Shown here piece by piece: positions 63,920 through 64,000 of a DNA stretch of 64,000 bases (its first letter is position 1; each line of letters opens with the position of its first letter). The notes below the pieces were generated by a model. That model saw only the letters and a program-made list of their open reading frames with translations, did no database searches and was not told the DNA's origin. Source of the stretch: Lichenihabitans sp033947565 (GTDB taxonomy: Bacteria; Pseudomonadota; Alphaproteobacteria; Rhizobiales; Beijerinckiaceae); the NCBI RefSeq assembly GCF_033947565.1, contig NZ_JARPVX010000008.1:1-64000 (forward strand), in the 5' to 3' direction. The position numbers and the translations under genes were made by a program.

Positions 63920-64000
63920 GCCCGGCTTCCACGCTGGGATTCAGTGGATGTTCAGCACTGATGACGCAAGGTAAGCGCAGGCCGCATCGCCGGCGCACAC

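Overview
The window is about 64 kb of high-GC chromosomal DNA from an alphaproteobacterium, most likely in the Hyphomicrobiales (Beijerinckiaceae/Methylobacteriaceae-like). The evidence is a ChpT phosphotransferase, an EipA/DUF1134 protein, a KDO (LPS) pathway, dense ABC uptake operons, widespread ATGA/GTGA stop-start overlaps, and intergenic palindromic repeats of the type scattered through rhizobial genomes. There is no phage, IS element, CRISPR array or integrase. It looks like an ordinary, metabolically rich chromosome with one short assembly gap (98 N).

Layout. 1-3 kb: the end of a DUF1839 gene, a double alpha/beta-hydrolase with unusual nucleophile elbows, and an exported SGNH hydrolase. 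3-11.6 kb (minus): one operon reading AmiC-like sensor, AmiR-like ANTAR antiterminator, two peptide-type permeases, binding protein, acetamidase/formamidase, fused double ATPase. This is a self-regulated amide uptake and hydrolysis system. A three-copy tandem duplication of about 200 bp, carrying copies of the binding-protein gene's 3' end, sits in the middle of it. 11.9-18.3 kb: a ureide/hydantoin cluster (polar amino-acid type ABC importer, ureidoglycolate-lyase-like protein, PLP enzyme; divergent FCD-type GntR regulator and hydantoinase), with GntR-type operators in the divergent region. 18.3-22.2 kb: tRNA-Gln(TTG), DUF1810 and an Mfd-type helicase. 22.3-29 kb: a Gly/Pro-rich secreted protein, a broken phosphoesterase, exported MsrA and MsrB, DUF779 plus acetaldehyde dehydrogenase, and an FAD-dependent reductase. 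29.1-32.4 kb: ATP-grasp / alpha-E / transglutaminase-like peptide-modification cluster, whose transglutaminase lacks its catalytic Cys. 32.6-39.9 kb: DUF3095 and a second complete peptide ABC importer.

39.9-48.8 kb is an envelope-glycan-like cluster: four glycosyltransferases, a polysaccharide-deacetylase-like protein, a cyclic-nucleotide-binding protein, and a 914-residue ABC-exporter-like membrane protein. The nucleotide-binding domain of that protein has lost Walker A, Walker B and the H-loop, and contains a large insertion in which one segment appears three times. This is the strongest candidate for something undescribed. 48.9-54.6 kb: aldo/keto reductase, TIGR04076 protein, and a Liv-type ABC system without a binding protein that runs by overlap into an HNH-nuclease-like gene. 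54.6-63.9 kb: chpT, cysQ, eipA, a coiled-coil membrane protein, kdsD and kdsA, a protease-fold protein without catalytic residues, Mpg DNA glycosylase, PPK2 and a TetR regulator.

All functional calls come from reading motifs and gene order by eye. No database search was run.
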